Shown here: in pieces, positions 62,601 through 64,000 of the stretch | Position numbering within the stretch: the stretch's first letter is position 1 | Layout: every line of letters starts with the position of its first letter | Source: CALGKJ01 sp049322695 | Lineage (GTDB): Bacteria; Bacillota; Clostridia; Lutisporales; Lutisporaceae | NCBI GenBank assembly: GCA_049322695.1 | Contig: JBMORW010000023.1 | Span: 1-64,000, forward strand | Direction: 5' to 3' | DNA: 64,000 nt | The notes under the pieces: model-generated | Database searches by the model: none | What the model was told of the DNA's origin: nothing | The model's input: the letters and a program-made list of their open reading frames with translations, nothing else | Made by a program: the position numbers and the translations under genes

Positions 62601-64000
62601 ATGGAAAAAAAGAAACTCAGGATTGCAAAAATCATAAGTACGGCTATTATTCTATGCACAATTTTGGGCATAGTGCTAATGCACAGTTACTTTAACCTCC
62701 AGTATGAGCTGCAGGGACCATCAGAAAACTGGGGAAGAGATATCACCATAAAGGAAATGGTTGTGAACAAAAAGGCGCCTTCCTTCTTTTTAACGGACAA
62801 CAGTGCTGACATGCTGATTATTGATGGAAATAAAATGGAAAATGTCATAATTGACAGAAGTACAGCTGGTATGACAACATCACCTGTTAATATTCCCGGT
62901 GCAGTACCTGAAAATGTGACACAGCTTAACTGGAATAAGGATTTTGTAGTATGGATGGAGAATTTTGATCTTTTCTACTCACGCCTTAATAGTGATGGGA
63001 CTTATTCTGAGAAACAGCTTATAAAAGAGGCTGTAAAACAGTTTCAGGTCATTAAGAATTCAGAAGCTTATTTACTGCTTGTAGCTGGCAATAATGAAAT
63101 AGTTATGTATGAAATACTTGGGGATTCCGTTAAGCAGGCAGGAGCAGCATATCCTGTTCAAAATCTCAGGGGTGCCAGTGCAGTATGCAGCAAAGACGGT
63201 AAAGTGCACATAGCAGCACTGGCCAGTGACAATGATATCCTATATCCTATTAAATACATTACATATGAGTCCACAAACTGGACATTGATAACAGAAAAGG
63301 TTGAAAGGTATCTGTCCCGTGCCTGGAAGATTTCTGATATAGAGATAGGCATTGATGATGAGGATGTGTATATTTTCTATCAACTGGGCAAATGGGATAC
63401 ACACGGAATGAGCGTTAAGCTTCTATATACCAGCACACCTATTGGAGGTATAGGCAATGAGATGGTATTTGATAACCTTAATGTACTCCCTGAGGATAAA
63501 GGAAGAGGAAGTGCGATAATTTTTGAACCAGTATGTGTTAAGGTTCAAGGCGAAAAGTTGAAAGCAGCAGTTATTCGCGACAGTATAGATTATAAAGGAA
63601 ACGACGGGCTTGCAGTTTTTCTGATGACCTTTGAGGATGGTAATGTTGAAACAGCTGTAAAAGCAGTCAAGGAAAAAAGCTGGCCGTCTAATATGGCTAT
63701 TGATGCTATAGGTGATGATATTGGAATTGCATTTTTGGATACTGCAGGAAAGGGAAACTCAGAAATACTATATGCAGAAAGCAGTAAAAGCTTTATAAAG
63801 GCAGCCAGCAGCGGTAGACCCATTGATTACCTGTATGCAATTCTAAATGCAATACCAAGCTATATAACAGGCACGCTCATAGGTCTTGTAAGAGCACTAG
63901 TATTTTTGCCGGCTGTTTTTTGGATTATATTTGTAGAAGTTTTTGAAATAAGAGGCTTGAGAAGAAGACCAGATATAGTTGTTGGAGTAGCGATCGTCAT
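62601..64000 (+). CDS. large membrane protein of unknown function, 3' end outside window
   Basis: An open frame of at least 466 codons starts at ATG 62601 after GGGGTGG and runs off the window end. Residues about 9-28 form an N-terminal membrane helix. Residues about 30-410 form a soluble extracytoplasmic domain of short beta-rich repeats (for example AYLLLVAGNNEIVMYEI and IGDDIGIAFLDTAGKGNSEI), suggestive of a beta-propeller. From about 416 hydrophobic helices resume (YITGTLIGLVRALVFLPAVFW), so a polytopic C-terminal part is likely. I do not recognise a family. Confidence 0.75.
   Translation, partial: MEKKKLRIAKIISTAIILCTILGIVLMHSYFNLQYELQGPSENWGRDITIKEMVVNKKAPSFFLTDNSADMLIIDGNKMENVIIDRSTAGMTTSPVNIPGAVPENVTQLNWNKDFVVWMENFDLFYSRLNSDGTYSEKQLIKEAVKQFQVIKNSEAYLLLVAGNNEIVMYEILGDSVKQAGAAYPVQNLRGASAVCSKDGKVHIAALASDNDILYPIKYITYESTNWTLITEKVERYLSRAWKISDIEIGIDDEDVYIFYQLGKWDTHGMSVKLLYTSTPIGGIGNEMVFDNLNVLPEDKGRGSAIIFEPVCVKVQGEKLKAAVIRDSIDYKGNDGLAVFLMTFEDGNVETAVKAVKEKSWPSNMAIDAIGDDIGIAFLDTAGKGNSEILYAESSKSFIKAASSGRPIDYLYAILNAIPSYITGTLIGLVRALVFLPAVFWIIFVEVFEIRGLRRRPDIVVGVAIV

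Overview
This window is a gene-dense, AT-rich chromosomal segment of an anaerobic, motile Firmicute of the class Clostridia. The evidence is strong AGGAGG-type ribosome binding sites, frequent TTG and GTG starts, reverse rubrerythrin, formate-THF ligase, the LarE/LarB/LarC nickel-pincer pathway, DUF1189 and DUF2975 proteins, a single-chain PurL and two methyl-accepting chemotaxis proteins. The histidine-degradation genes and a large oligopeptide ABC operon fit a peptide- or amino-acid-fermenting lifestyle. I cannot name the species. I saw no rRNA, tRNA, CRISPR array, insertion sequence or prophage.

Layout. At 0.2-5.7 kb lie a leftward reverse rubrerythrin and then fhs-hutU-ftcD, which link histidine breakdown to formate and ATP through tetrahydrofolate. 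At 5.8-13 kb come a large BTAD/AAA/TPR regulator, an AmmeMemoRadiSam pair (LigB-AMMECR1 fusion plus radical SAM enzyme), a DUF1189 membrane protein and a YfcE-type phosphodiesterase. At 13-16 kb are an orphan FliD-like gene (leftward) and a beta-carbonic anhydrase followed by a formate/nitrite-family channel. At 16.2-26.9 kb is a long cofactor-metal operon: tungstate ABC permease and ATPase, two MoeA proteins (one with a C-terminal PBP-like domain), MoaA, a MOSC protein, a chemotaxis receptor, then larE-larB-larC.

Purine genes occupy two blocks. A guanine-type riboswitch leads guaB-guaA (26.9-30.4 kb). A divergent LysR gene precedes purL-K-E-C-F-M-N-H-D (36.3-48.5 kb). Between them lie a NapH-like ferredoxin, a HExxH lipoprotein peptidase, a frameshifted gene remnant, fni, and a DUF2975-DUF2975-XRE cassette. 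The right part carries a two-cluster ferredoxin with an FNR-like site at -41.5, a second chemotaxis receptor, two tiny leftward genes, pcrA-ligA, the oppABCDF operon and a large membrane protein truncated by the window end.

The most unusual structure is a family of degenerate 7-bp repeats in five intergenic spacers (about 26.94, 28.71, 45.61, 48.57 and 54.25 kb). Units such as GCGAGTT, AACTCGA, GTAGTCA and CTACCAG stay in a single 7-bp register for up to about 175 bp, and the two largest purine-linked arrays switch strand orientation midway. They resemble the heptanucleotide STRR repeats described in cyanobacteria but are more degenerate. Two arrays run directly into the Shine-Dalgarno and TTG start of a purine gene (guaA, purH).
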